NCBI GenBank assembly: GCA_034432155.1
Contig: DAOUCP010000055.1
Location: forward strand, 1 to 57,940
Length of the DNA stretch: 57,940 bases
From: DAOUCP01 sp034432155
GTDB lineage: Bacteria; Chloroflexota; Anaerolineae; Epilineales; Epilineaceae
Reading direction: 5' to 3'
Shown: positions 1 to 8,031 of the stretch, piece by piece
Numbering within the stretch: position 1 is the first letter of the stretch
Layout of the letters: the number at the start of each line of letters is the position of its first letter
The notes under the pieces: model-generated
Told to the model about the DNA's origin: nothing
The model's input: only the letters and a program-made list of their open reading frames with translations
Databases searched by the model: none
Made by a program: the position numbers and the translations under genes

Positions 1-46
1 CCCCCGCCGCTCTGCGCGCGGGCACGAGCCCGCGCTGGCAATGAGG

Positions 47-325
47 TCAGTCGCTCGGGTCCGGGCCGCCAGGCTTTGCTTGGCCGTCTTTCTTTCCGGT
101 GCCGTCGCTCCGATCGGATAGGGCAGGTCGATCCTGCGAAGCGAGCTGGCGTCGGCTGTCTGTGATGTACCAGCCAGAGCCCTTGAAGATCACGCCCACC
201 GGAGCGATGACCCGCCGGACCAGGCTGCCGCAAGACGGGCAGTTGGCGACCGGCTCGTCGTGGAACGACTGCAGCCGCTCGAACGAGTAGCCACAGTGAT
301 CGCAGATGTACTCATAGAGGGGCAT
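47..325 (-). CDS. FmdB-family zinc-ribbon protein
   Basis: A 92-residue protein that starts MPLYEYICDHC and has two CxxC pairs (Cys8/Cys11 and Cys29/Cys32), the Zn-ribbon signature of the FmdB/putative regulatory protein family. The conserved stretch around residues 40-53 (APVGVIFKGSGWYITD) is also typical. The C-terminal 35 residues are charged, low-complexity and probably disordered. The family is small and widespread; its role is unproven, with regulation of amidase/formamidase genes proposed for the founding member. The ATG at 325 is the natural start because the family motif begins at residue 1. A TATAAT box lies 38 nt upstream. It is the last gene of the long minus-strand block and is separated from the glycosyltransferase operon by repeat DNA, so it is probably transcribed on its own. 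Confidence 0.93.
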   Translation of the reverse strand: MPLYEYICDHCGYSFERLQSFHDEPVANCPSCGSLVRRVIAPVGVIFKGSGWYITDSRRQLASQDRPALSDRSDGTGKKDGQAKPGGPDPSD

Positions 326-363
326 GGCTCGGGACCTCTAGCACAGCGTTTGTCAACCGTCGG

Positions 364-369
364 ATTATA
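364..369 (-). promoter_or_regulatory. Candidate -10 box (TATAAT) for the FmdB-family gene
   Basis: The minus strand reads TATAAT here, 38 nt before the ATG at 325. No convincing -35 hexamer is seen at 16-18 nt, so this is a -10-only prediction. Confidence 0.4.
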
Positions 370-478
370 GTCTCGCCGGGCCGCGGGTCGAAAGCGGAAT
401 GGGGAGCGTTCCCCTGAAGTGCCACCCATCGCCACGCCACACCCCTGTCGGGCAGAGAGTCGGGACAGTGCGTCAAGA

Positions 479-604
479 CGCGCCGATTCCCGAAAGGACG
501 GTGGGAATGGTGTCCTAGAACGCGCCGGTGCCCGAAAGGACGGTGGGAATGGTGCCCTAGAACGCGCCGGTGCCCAGGAGGACGGTGGGAATGGTGCGCA
601 GCAG
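479..604. repeat. Three 42-bp tandem units copied from the 3' end of the glycosylphosphotransferase gene
   Basis: Units start at 479, 521 and 563, each exactly 42 bp. The 563-604 unit overlaps the last 14 codons-worth of the polyprenyl glycosylphosphotransferase gene (C-terminus IPTVLLGTGAF). The other two units lie past or across its stop codon and still contain the same CTAG stop context. Differences between copies are a handful of substitutions. This is best read as tandem amplification of the gene's own 3' end into the intergenic space. There is no sign of an independent gene here. Confidence 0.9.
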
Positions 605-1984
605 GATCCGCAGGTCGAGCCCGATGGACCAGTTCTCGGCGTAGTACAGATCGAGCATGACCATCTCATCGAAGGTGAGTTCGCTGCGGCCACTGACCTG
701 CCACAGGCCGGTGAGGCCAGGTGCAATCTCCAATCGCCGGCGGTGCCATGGTTGATAGCCAGCCAGTTCCTCGGGCATGGCCGGCCGGGGACCGACCAGG
801 CTCATGTCGCCGCGGAGCACGTTCCACAGTTGTGGTAGCTCATCCAGGCTGGCGCGGCGGAGCCATCGGCCGACGCGCGTTAGGCGGGGGTCGTTGCGCA
901 TCTTGAAGATGGGCCCCGTTGCCTCGTTCTGATCCAGGAGCGCTTCTCGTTCCTCGTCGGCGCCCTCGACCATGGAGCGGAACTTGTAGCAGGTGAATGG
1001 CCGGCCGTCACGGCCGACCCGCGTCTGGCGAAAGAGCACGCTGCCATGCGAGTCGAGCCGGATGGCTGCCGCGATCAAGAGGAGCAGTGGGGACAGAAGG
1101 ACGAGCCCTAGGGTCGAGACGAGAACGTCCATCGCCCGTTTGGCGGTGTGCGCCCAACCGCCGATGGCCGGGCGGCGAACGGACAACAGGGGGATCCCGT
1201 TGAGGGAGTCCAAGTCCACCTGGCGCAAGCTCAGCTGAAAGAGGTCGGGCACGATGCGGGCACGAACCATGGCCGTTTCACACTGGCTCACCAGGCGAAC
1301 GATCCGATCTCGGGCCTGCCAAGGCAGGGCGATGATCACCTCGTCCACAGGATGGGCGGCCAAGACGTCCAATAGATCGTCGGTACTGCCAAGTGGCGGG
1401 AAACGGCCGATCGGCTGTTGGCGCTTCGCCGGGTCGTCGTCGAGGAAGCCGATCACCGCATAGCCGGCGTCGGGCTGGGCCACGACGTTGCGCATCACGG
1501 CACGGCCGTGATCGCCGGCACCGATGACCAGGGCGCGGATCACCCCTTCGCCGCGCTGCAGGCGGCGGCGGCGGCGAAGCAGGTCAACCCCGCGCACCAC
1601 GGCCAGCAAAGTGGCGATGGTGACGGCCGCGTAGGGCAGCATCAAGCGCGATTGGGCCAGCGGCCGCAAGCCAAAGAGCAGGACGGTAAGGGTAGCCATG
1701 CCGACCATCGTGCCGGCGGCGATGGACGACACGCTCTCTAGCCAGGAGCGGGTGCGAGTCCGGGAGTACAGACCGGCCATCCAGAAAGTGGGGAGCAGAA
1801 TCGCGGTCAGCACGACCGCCCATGGCGCGTAGACGGCATACGGTACGTCGTGGTACGGCGTGATCGGCCCGCCCAGCTGCCGTTCGTAGCGCAGCCAGTA
1901 CGCGATGGCGAAGCCCACCTGGATGGCCAACGCATCGGCCAGTAGGAGGCCCAGGCGCTCGCCCGGCGTTCGATCAGCCGCCAC
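557..1984 (-). CDS. Polyprenyl glycosylphosphotransferase (undecaprenyl-phosphate sugar-1-P transferase)
   Basis: The protein is 475 residues from a GTG start. Several N-terminal membrane segments (roughly residues 10-120) are followed by a CoA/NAD-binding-like fold (VIGAGDHGRAV). Then come a further membrane segment and the bacterial sugar transferase domain, with KRAMDVLVS, FRQTRVGRDG, YKFRSM, DELPQLWNVLRGDMSLVGPRP and PGLTGLWQVSGR. This is the WbaP/exopolysaccharide polyprenyl glycosylphosphotransferase architecture, which transfers a sugar-1-phosphate to undecaprenyl phosphate as the first membrane step of glycan assembly. The start at 1984 was chosen because GAGGGA lies 6 nt upstream and because longer starts would overlap the previous gene deeply. 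As called, the two genes overlap by 11 nt. It is the last gene of a run of three glycosyltransferases. Its 3' end is tandemly duplicated. Confidence 0.93.
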   Translation of the reverse strand: MAADRTPGERLGLLLADALAIQVGFAIAYWLRYERQLGGPITPYHDVPYAVYAPWAVVLTAILLPTFWMAGLYSRTRTRSWLESVSSIAAGTMVGMATLTVLLFGLRPLAQSRLMLPYAAVTIATLLAVVRGVDLLRRRRRLQRGEGVIRALVIGAGDHGRAVMRNVVAQPDAGYAVIGFLDDDPAKRQQPIGRFPPLGSTDDLLDVLAAHPVDEVIIALPWQARDRIVRLVSQCETAMVRARIVPDLFQLSLRQVDLDSLNGIPLLSVRRPAIGGWAHTAKRAMDVLVSTLGLVLLSPLLLLIAAAIRLDSHGSVLFRQTRVGRDGRPFTCYKFRSMVEGADEEREALLDQNEATGPIFKMRNDPRLTRVGRWLRRASLDELPQLWNVLRGDMSLVGPRPAMPEELAGYQPWHRRRLEIAPGLTGLWQVSGRSELTFDEMVMLDLYYAENWSIGLDLRILLRTIPTVLLGTGAF

Positions 1985-3176
1985 GATGCGTCCCTCGGGC
2001 GGTGGTTTGCCACCCGTTGGCCACGACCTGGCGGTAGACGGCCACCGTCTCGGCTGCGGCCCGCGACCAGCGGAAGCGCTGGGCTCGAGCGGCGCCCGCT
2101 GCGGACAGGCGCGCGGCAAGCGCCGGATCATCCAGGACCTGGCGCAGCGCCCGCACCCAGCCCTCGACGTCCGTGGCCGGGACACGGAGGGCAGCATCGC
2201 CCGCTACTTCGGGCAAGGAGCTGGTATCGGCAACGATGACGGGCGTGCCGCAGGCCATGGCCTCAACCACTGGCAGGCCGAAGCCCTCATACAGGGAGGG
2301 CACCGTCACCACGGCGGCGGCTGTGTACAGGAGCGGCAGCTCGTGATCATCGCAGAAGCCCAAGCGCCGCACCGATGCCTCCAGGCCCAGGGCGCGGGTG
2401 CGCTCGGCCACCTCATCGCGCCCCCAGCCGGCTGCGCCGGCGACGACCAGGGCCGGGGGATCGGGCATGGTGAGCCGCAAGCGAGCGTAAGCCTCGATCA
2501 CCGTGACCAGGTTCTTGCGCGGCTGAACGGTGCCCACCGCCAGGATGAAGCGCTCGGGCAGGCCGCGGCGAGCACGGTAGGCGGCGACTGCCGGAGGGTC
2601 GGCGGGCCGAAACTCCTCAGCCACACCGTTGGGCACGACATGGATGCGGTCGGGCGGCGTACCGAGCAAGGCGACGGTTTCGCGACGCGTGAACTCGGAC
2701 ACCGCAATCAGGGCAGCCGCATGGCGGGCCGCACCTCTGGTCGCCCAGCGCAGGTAGGCTCCCTGAAGCCGGCCAAAGGTCTGCGGCAGGCGGAAGAAGG
2801 ACAGATCATGGACCGTCACCACAGCTGGCGCAGGGCAGATGACGGGCATCGCATAGGCGGGCGAATGGTACAGGTCGGCTCGGCCGCGACCTAGGACGAA
2901 CGGCAAGACGGCCTGTTCGCAAGCGATCCGGCCTGCCGGCCAACGAGCCCACCGCGGCAGGCGGATGACGGTGGCCGCATCGCCGATCCGCCGGGCAATG
3001 CCACCGTTGGTCGCCACCAAGGCCAGCTGAACCTCCGGTTGCTGTAGCAGGGCCCCCACGAGGCCAGCAATGTGCCGGCTGATGCCGGCTGCCCGGTAGT
3101 CACCGGTGGTGGCCCACAGGGAGGCGTTCAAGACGACGCGCGGCGGCGTCGCCGGTTCTTGGGTCACGTACTTCAT
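1974..3176 (-). CDS. GT4-type glycosyltransferase (group 1 family)
   Basis: A 400-residue retaining glycosyltransferase of GT-B fold. The N-terminal acceptor half includes VVTVHDLSFFRLPQ and IAVSEFTRRETVALLG. The C-terminal nucleotide-sugar half includes FILAVGTVQPRKN, LGFCDDHELPLLY and YEGFGLPVVEAMACGTPVI, the E-x7-E donor-binding motif. The ATG at 3176 overlaps the stop of the upstream glycosyltransferase in an ATGA arrangement, so translation is probably coupled. Its 3' end overlaps the glycosylphosphotransferase start. The sugar and acceptor cannot be told from sequence. The role is inferred to be assembly of the repeat unit on the polyprenyl carrier made with the neighbouring gene. Confidence 0.9.
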   Translation of the reverse strand: MKYVTQEPATPPRVVLNASLWATTGDYRAAGISRHIAGLVGALLQQPEVQLALVATNGGIARRIGDAATVIRLPRWARWPAGRIACEQAVLPFVLGRGRADLYHSPAYAMPVICPAPAVVTVHDLSFFRLPQTFGRLQGAYLRWATRGAARHAAALIAVSEFTRRETVALLGTPPDRIHVVPNGVAEEFRPADPPAVAAYRARRGLPERFILAVGTVQPRKNLVTVIEAYARLRLTMPDPPALVVAGAAGWGRDEVAERTRALGLEASVRRLGFCDDHELPLLYTAAAVVTVPSLYEGFGLPVVEAMACGTPVIVADTSSLPEVAGDAALRVPATDVEGWVRALRQVLDDPALAARLSAAGAARAQRFRWSRAAAETVAVYRQVVANGWQTTARGTHRGG

Positions 3177-4726
3177 CTGCGGGTCCGCACCGCGCGCCAC
3201 CTCACCCCACGGCTTCGCCGCCCATGGACCGGCCGCGCTGCCTTCTCTCCCCCCAGGCCGGGGCGAGAGCGCCACCGAACGCAGCCCGGACAGCCTGCAG
3301 GACTTCTCTGCCCCCAGGCCGGGGCGAGAGACGGGCGGCTGTGCTCGTTTGCTGCCGCGCCCGGCGCATTATAACAGGCCCTGGCCGGCGGACCATCCGC
3401 CACCGCCCGCAGCCCACGCGGCGAGCCGTGGCTAGCGGACCCTCCGGAGCCTCCGCCGCGGTCCGCAGCCCAGGCGGCAGGCGCTGGCCGGGGCACCGTA
3501 GGCCCCAGCTGTCCGCTTGCGCCAGGACGGTCGCCTCGCAGGAGCGCTCGGTACAGATCCGCGGTGGCTGCCGCTACACCCTCCATGGTGAACTGGGCCA
3601 GTGCGCGGCGGTATCCGGCCTCGGCGAGGCGCTCCCGCCGGTTTGGGTCGTCGGCCAGCAGGCGGAGGCAATGCCGCAAGGCGTGCCAGTCGCCTTCCGG
3701 GAAGGTCAAGCCGCTCTCGCCCAGCACGTGCGGGATCTCGCCGCTTGCCGCCCCGATGCAGGCCACGCGGCAAGCCATGGCCTCGACCAAGACCCTCCCG
3801 AACTGCTCCGTCCAGGTGCGCGTCGAGCGACTGGGCAGCACCAGGATGTGGAGCGAGCGGACCCGTTCGGCCAGGGCGGCGCTGGCCAGCCAGCCGGTCC
3901 AGAGGATGCGATCGGCGATGCCGAGATCCCATGCCAAGTGCTGCAGGTACCGCCGCGCGGGACCCTCGCCGGCGATCACCAGCTGCCAGGGCGTCGTGAG
4001 GTCAGCGAGGGCTCGCAGAAGCAGGTCGACGCCCTTGGCCGGCACAAGTCGGCCCACGTAGCCGACCACCAGTTCGTCGGCGGGCCGCGGGGCGCTTTCG
4101 GGAAAGAATTGCCGCGTGTCCACACCGAACTGGGGGATCACCGCCAGCCGCCCGCGGTAGCCCTTGGCCCGGAGCACCTGCGCTGCGGTCTGGCTGCCGG
4201 CGATGGCGGCGTCGACGGTGCGGTACACCCACCGCTCGAGCCATCGGAAGGGCGGCGGATAGCGGCGCGCCAAGTTCTGCCAGGCGAAGAACAGGCTGCG
4301 CGCACCGCAGGCGCGGGCGGCTCGGACGCCCAGAACGGTGGCCAGGTTGTACGGCTCCTCGTCGAGGTGGACGAGGTGAGGCTGCTCCGAACGGAACAGA
4401 GCCGGCAATCGCGGGTACCAGTGCAGGTGGAAGTGGCCGTTGAGGCGCAGCTGGGTCTCGATCAGCCGGTAGTCTGGACGCTCGGGACGCTCCAAGCGGC
4501 GCTCGGTGCCTGCCTCGCGCCAAGCGGTGGGCACAATCACCGTGAGTCGGAGGTCAGGTTCGCTGGCCAGCAACTCGGCCTTGCGTTGGTAGGCACCGAC
4601 CACGAGCGCCTTCGACACCATGGCAATTCGCCACGGCCTGGCCATCGGTTCCAGTCGGCTGCCTGCGGACGGGGCTCCGTCTGGTTCGGCCTGCCCGGCG
4701 GCGGGCATGCTGGCGAGCGTGGTCAT
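3173..4726 (-). CDS. GT4-type glycosyltransferase with an unusual low-complexity C-terminal extension
   Basis: 517 residues as an open frame. About residues 30-400 form a GT-B glycosyltransferase (AMVSKALVVGAYQRKAELL, VGYVGRLVPAKGVDLLLRAL, LVIAGEGP, EQFGRVLVEAMACRVACIG). The last ~110 residues are Ala/Gly/Pro/Arg-rich and unlike any glycosyltransferase. They are encoded by DNA that looks intergenic: an imperfect ~50-bp duplication (3385-3500), a TATAAT box (3368-3373) and two hairpin repeats. I infer that the ancestral stop was lost and the frame now reads through to an ATGA overlap with the next gene. The start ATG at 4726 itself overlaps the upstream stop in ATGA form. The extension may be untranslated in relatives. 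Confidence 0.85.
   Translation of the reverse strand: MTTLASMPAAGQAEPDGAPSAGSRLEPMARPWRIAMVSKALVVGAYQRKAELLASEPDLRLTVIVPTAWREAGTERRLERPERPDYRLIETQLRLNGHFHLHWYPRLPALFRSEQPHLVHLDEEPYNLATVLGVRAARACGARSLFFAWQNLARRYPPPFRWLERWVYRTVDAAIAGSQTAAQVLRAKGYRGRLAVIPQFGVDTRQFFPESAPRPADELVVGYVGRLVPAKGVDLLLRALADLTTPWQLVIAGEGPARRYLQHLAWDLGIADRILWTGWLASAALAERVRSLHILVLPSRSTRTWTEQFGRVLVEAMACRVACIGAASGEIPHVLGESGLTFPEGDWHALRHCLRLLADDPNRRERLAEAGYRRALAQFTMEGVAAATADLYRALLRGDRPGASGQLGPTVPRPAPAAWAADRGGGSGGSASHGSPRGLRAVADGPPARACYNAPGAAANEHSRPSLAPAWGQRSPAGCPGCVRWRSRPGLGGEKAARPVHGRRSRGVRWRAVRTRR
3245..3330. repeat. Two copies of a 25-bp imperfect palindrome (REP-like)
   Basis: Copies at 3245-3269 and 3306-3330 differ at one base. 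Each can fold as CTCT-NN-CCCC against GGGG-CG-AGAG. They lie 61 bp apart inside the 3' extension of the glycosyltransferase frame. The pairing suggests a REP-like element or an RNA hairpin, but no T tract follows. Confidence 0.65.
3368..3373 (-). promoter_or_regulatory. Candidate extended -10 box (TGTTATAAT) upstream of the 1974-3176 glycosyltransferase
   Basis: The minus strand reads TGTTATAAT, an extended -10 element, about 190 nt before the ATG at 3176. No clear -35. Its presence inside an apparent coding extension supports the view that this stretch was originally intergenic. Confidence 0.4.
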
Positions 4727-5808
4727 GCCGGGCACCCTCGGGGCCGGCCGGAGGCGATAGCTCGCTCGTAGATGCGGCGAGTCAGCGCAGCAGTGGTCGA
4801 CCAGCTGTAGGCACTGGCTCTCTCCAGGCCGCGAGCGCGCAGAGCGCGTGCCAGTGCTGCGTCGCGGAGAACGGCGAGCAGTGCCTCGGACCAGGCGGCC
4901 ACGTCTTCGGGCGGCACGCGGATCGCGGCATCACCCACCACCTCCGGCAGGCTGGTGGCATCGGCTACCACCGCTGGTGTACCGCACGCCATGGCCTCCA
5001 AGGGCGGCAGCCCAAACCCCTCATAGCGCGAGGGATAGGCGAAGACGGTAGCTGCCGCGAGCAGGCCTGGTTTGTCGGCCTCCGGCACGAACCCCAGGCA
5101 GCGCAGCGCTGCCGGCGCCAGGCCGACCTCGGTGGCAACGTGCCGTGGATCACGGTAGAGCCCGCTGGGCTCGTCCCGAATGCGACCAGCAACCACCAGC
5201 GGGCAGCCCGTAGCTTCGTGGACCAAGCGCCAGGCGGCAAGCAGCGTAGGCAGGTTCTTGCGACGGTCAAAGCCGCCCAGGTAAAGTCCGAAGCGGTCGG
5301 GAAGCCCAAAGCGCTGCCGCACCGAGCCCGTCTCGGCGTGCGGCGTACAGGCCGGATCGGCGGCGAGTGGCACGACGGTCACGCGTTCCGGTTCGACGCC
5401 GAGATGAGCGAGGATCCCCTGGGCAGTGAATGACGAGTCGGCGATCAGCTGGCACGCCCGTTGACTGCCCGCCGCCGCCAAACGGGCGTAAACCCGCACG
5501 AGCCAGCGCTCGCGGTACTCCGGCAACAGCAAAGGGATGAGATCGTGGACAGTGACCACTAGCGGCTGTCTTGCCCACAGGGGCGGTCCCCAATACGGCA
5601 CATGGAGCACATCCGAATGCCGTGCCCTCGTCGGGAAAATGACCTGCTCATACCAGGTCTTGGCGATGGGGCCCCCCGGCCGACGGGGCACGAGCGCGAA
5701 GTCGTCGTCCAGTGCGGCGTCGGCCCGCAAGGCGGCTACCAGGCGATCCGTGTACTGCCCAGAACCCACCTCGCGTCCAGCGAACCAGCCGTTGATGGCG
5801 ACGCGCAT
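4723..5808 (-). CDS. GT4-type glycosyltransferase (group 1 family)
   Basis: 361 residues from the ATG at 5808, where the fold begins (MRVAINGWFAGREVGSGQYT). GT-B glycosyltransferase with VVTVHDLIPLLLPEYRERW, IADSSFTAQGILAHLG, LYLGGFDRRKNLPTLL, CLGFVPEADKPGLLAAA and YEGFGLPPLEAMACGTPAVV (E-x7-E). It closely resembles the 1974-3176 protein in motif order, so the two may be paralogues acting at successive steps. A TTG at 5868 would add 20 residues with no family similarity. The stop overlaps the next gene's ATG (ATGA). It is the first of the three coupled glycosyltransferases. Confidence 0.92.
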   Translation of the reverse strand: MRVAINGWFAGREVGSGQYTDRLVAALRADAALDDDFALVPRRPGGPIAKTWYEQVIFPTRARHSDVLHVPYWGPPLWARQPLVVTVHDLIPLLLPEYRERWLVRVYARLAAAGSQRACQLIADSSFTAQGILAHLGVEPERVTVVPLAADPACTPHAETGSVRQRFGLPDRFGLYLGGFDRRKNLPTLLAAWRLVHEATGCPLVVAGRIRDEPSGLYRDPRHVATEVGLAPAALRCLGFVPEADKPGLLAAATVFAYPSRYEGFGLPPLEAMACGTPAVVADATSLPEVVGDAAIRVPPEDVAAWSEALLAVLRDAALARALRARGLERASAYSWSTTAALTRRIYERAIASGRPRGCPA

Positions 5809-5932
5809 GGGGAAGCTACCGGACTGGCGCGTTGCTTGCCTTACGGACCCGCTCGCGGTGGTGGTCAACTTGTCTCGGGCAGCTCAGCGCACTTCTCCCA
5901 CAGGCCAGCCGCGGCTCGCCGATGTGGTCGGC

Positions 5933-6304
5933 TCAGCGCTTCTCGCGCTGCCAGGCGGCTAACAGGTCGGTGAGCAAGCGCCGATCCAGGTCGATCAGGC
6001 CCAGCTCTGGCAACGGCTCGGTGACTTCCTGGGTGCGCCTGACCGCGGCACGCTCCAGCCAATCGAGGCGCGCGGCGATGGCTTCGTCCAGGGTCCGGAC
6101 GCGGATCTGCCGCAGCAGCTCGGCTGTCAGCTGACGCGCCCGGTCCAGCGCCTGCACCTGCGGGACGGCGGGTGTTGGCGCCTCGAGGCGGGCAGCCACC
6201 GCACCCATGCCAGCTTCGATCTCCTCCAAGCGTCGCTTCAGATAGCGTTCCTCTTCCGCGACTGCCGAGGCTGGTCGCCGCTCGTACACCATGGGTCCTG
6301 TCAT
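5933..6304 (-). CDS. Small hypothetical helical protein
   Basis: 123 residues from ATG 6304 (MTGPMVYERRP). The body is almost entirely amphipathic helix (EEERYLKRRLEEIEAGMGAV, ARQLTAELLRQIRV, AIAARLDWLERAAV), suggesting a coiled coil or helical bundle; no catalytic motif or membrane segment. I do not recognise the family. It lies between the CorA-like gene and the first glycosyltransferase on the same strand. Coding is supported by the regular heptad-like spacing and lack of low-complexity residues. The frame stays open upstream to 6487 but only through 36-bp repeats, so the shorter start is preferred. Confidence 0.6.
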   Translation of the reverse strand: MTGPMVYERRPASAVAEEERYLKRRLEEIEAGMGAVAARLEAPTPAVPQVQALDRARQLTAELLRQIRVRTLDEAIAARLDWLERAAVRRTQEVTEPLPELGLIDLDRRLLTDLLAAWQREKR

Positions 6305-6330
6305 GTCCGTTCCTATTGTTCCTCCGCTCA

Positions 6331-6430
6331 TGGGCGTCCGTGGGCCGTTGGAGGGGGCGCCGCTCACCCGCCTCCGCGGGCCATTGGAACGGGGTCCGCG
6401 CACCGGCGTCGGCGGGCCATTGGTACGGCC
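6331..6430. repeat. 36-bp tandem repeat, about three units
   Basis: The core GGGCC(G/A)TTGG recurs at 6342, 6378 and 6414, giving an exact 36-bp period. The units are diverged between the cores. It lies in the 247-bp gap between the CorA-like gene's stop and the start of the small helical protein. Confidence 0.75.
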
Positions 6431-6551
6431 CGACGCTGGCTCCAGAGGCGCGGCTGCGCGCCCTGGCCTTGGGCCGGGGAGCGGCACGTCGTCGCTTGTC
6501 CGCTCCGGGCTTCCGGCACCCGCCTTCGGCCGGCATGCTCCGTCATGGCTG

Positions 6552-7424
6552 CTAACGCCAGAGGGCGAAGACGCTCGCCGCCACCGCCCACGCCGTCATC
6601 GACAGGGCGACCAGCAGCAACGCTATGATACGCAACCAGCGCGCCGTCTGCCATTGCAGGTGGAGCCGTTGCTGTTCGGCCAGCCGGGTGGCGGCGGCGA
6701 GGAGGTCCTCGATGCGCTCCGCCTGGCTCGCCAGCGCCTGGGCGAGGAGGCCAAAGGCGGTGCGACCGGTCGCAGCCACAGGCGAGCCGGCATCGACCGC
6801 TAGCCAGAGGGCTGCCTGGCGCTGCTGGCGGACTTCCCGGCGCAGCGCTGCCAACTGACCCCGCACCGTGGCCAGCTGAGCCAACGTCGCAGCGTCACCC
6901 CGCCGTTGGCCGAGCCGCTCCAATGCGGCGGCGGCCGCGTCGGTCACCTGGCGGTCATGGCGGACGATAAGCGACAGGATGTCAGCCGCCAGCTGGCTCG
7001 CGCCGTGGGACATGGATGCGTTTCCGCTGGCCACGGAATCGCGGAGTGTCGCCAGGAGTGGCCATGGGTCCGCGTGCAAGGTGATGACGAAGTTGGCACC
7101 CAGGTACAGGCCCAGGATGCCGGCGGCTGGAGTGGCGACGGTGCCCGGCGACGGCGCATGGGCCGCGCTGGAGCGCAAGGGGACCAGGGCGCACCCCGGG
7201 AGCGCCAGTGGCACTACAGCGCCGCCGAGCTCCAGCAACAGGTCGTCGGTGGCGGGGGGAAGGCCGAAGGCCTGACCGAGCAGCGATGCTCGCTCGGCGG
7301 CCGAGGGAGCCTCCAGATCTGCCCACAGCACGCCGGCGGGGTCCGAGCGAGCGGCGCGAATCTGTGCCACCGTCAGTCCCGCGGCAGGGCGCTCGTCACC
7401 GTGGTCATACAGTACGTGAATCAT
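6552..7424 (-). CDS. CorA-like protein with a single C-terminal membrane segment and no GMN motif
   Basis: 290 residues from ATG 7424. Residues ~1-130 match the CorA cytoplasmic domain pattern: VLWADLEAP, LLGQAFGLPPATDDLLLELG, then GLYLGANFVITLHADPWPLL. A long helical region (residues ~135-255) follows, as in CorA. Only one membrane segment is visible at the end (WLRIIALLLVALSMTAW). The Gly-Met-Asn selectivity motif and second membrane helix of true CorA Mg2+/Co2+ channels are absent; the protein stops just after the first segment. So it is CorA-related but probably not a functional channel of the normal kind. Its start overlaps the end of the signal-peptidase-like gene by 20 nt. Confidence 0.75.
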   Translation of the reverse strand: MIHVLYDHGDERPAAGLTVAQIRAARSDPAGVLWADLEAPSAAERASLLGQAFGLPPATDDLLLELGGAVVPLALPGCALVPLRSSAAHAPSPGTVATPAAGILGLYLGANFVITLHADPWPLLATLRDSVASGNASMSHGASQLAADILSLIVRHDRQVTDAAAAALERLGQRRGDAATLAQLATVRGQLAALRREVRQQRQAALWLAVDAGSPVAATGRTAFGLLAQALASQAERIEDLLAAATRLAEQQRLHLQWQTARWLRIIALLLVALSMTAWAVAASVFALWR

Positions 7425-8031
7425 GCTCGTGTTTGCCTGTGCCTCGTGGCGGAACGGACGGCGTGGGCCGGGGGCCATCACCGCCGCGCGGCCGGAGGGT
7501 GGGGGTCGGGTCCACCGGATAGACGGCGTTGGAACCGCGCGGCAGGTACAGCAGCGCCGCACCATACAGCCGATCCCGCGGGATGGGGCCCCAGGAGCGC
7601 GAGTCCGCCGCGCTGCGGTCCTCCGACAGCACGAAGTACTCGTCGCGGCCCAACGTCAGGGGGCCGAAGTCCGAAAGCTGCCCGTGCGCGCGATCCCGGA
7701 TTCGGGAGGGCTGGCCGTCGATATAAAGGGTGCCGCCACGGGCCTGCAGCGTCTGTCCTGGAAGCCCGACCAGCCGGCGGAATGCCTGGCCCGTGGGTGC
7801 TCCTAGGGAGACAATGCTGCCCGGCTCTGGATCGCGAGCCCAGAACGCGGTGTTGTTTACCAGCACGCGCCAGCCAGGCTCGAGAACGGGTGCCATCGCC
7901 GTGTCCCGAACGGGCAGGACCTGGAATGCGATCTGACTGCCGTACGCCAGCAACGCCACGCTGGCGCAACCGAAGGCCAGCAAGACGAGCGGCAGCAGGC
8001 AGCCGAAGAAACGTCGTGCGCGGGGGCTCAT
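7405..8031 (-). CDS. Signal peptidase I homologue lacking the catalytic Ser and Lys
   Basis: 208 residues. One N-terminal membrane anchor (residues ~10-33) is followed by the S26 fold in order. Box B is VRDTAMAPVLEPGWRVLV, box D is AFRRLVGLPGQ, and box E is YFVLSEDRSAADSRSWG. In active signal peptidases box B carries Ser-Met and box D Lys-Arg. Here the codons give Ala-Met (GCG ATG) and Arg-Arg, so both members of the Ser/Lys dyad are missing; the GDNR of box E is SEDR. Inference: a pseudoenzyme, perhaps a binding or chaperone-like partner. Its ATG overlaps the stop of the secreted beta-helix gene as ATGA, implying coupled synthesis with that protein. Confidence 0.85.
   Translation of the reverse strand: MSPRARRFFGCLLPLVLLAFGCASVALLAYGSQIAFQVLPVRDTAMAPVLEPGWRVLVNNTAFWARDPEPGSIVSLGAPTGQAFRRLVGLPGQTLQARGGTLYIDGQPSRIRDRAHGQLSDFGPLTLGRDEYFVLSEDRSAADSRSWGPIPRDRLYGAALLYLPRGSNAVYPVDPTPTLRPRGGDGPRPTPSVPPRGTGKHEHDSRTV

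Noticed and set aside
479..604. Direct repeats as a mobile-element attachment site
   Set aside because: No integrase, terminal inverted repeat or insertion is present. The units match the adjacent gene's own 3' end.
190..726. A 178-codon minus-strand frame with repeated APARSRTPFPPSF-like peptides
   Set aside because: It is a frame shadow of the 42-bp repeats, the FmdB gene and the glycosylphosphotransferase end.
3224..4771. A 515-codon open frame on the plus strand
   Set aside because: Antisense to the glycosyltransferase and composed of low-complexity sequence.
5865..6536. A 223-codon frame overlapping the small helical protein
   Set aside because: Arg/Ala/Gly-rich low-complexity product; the overlapping 123-residue frame has better helical protein character.
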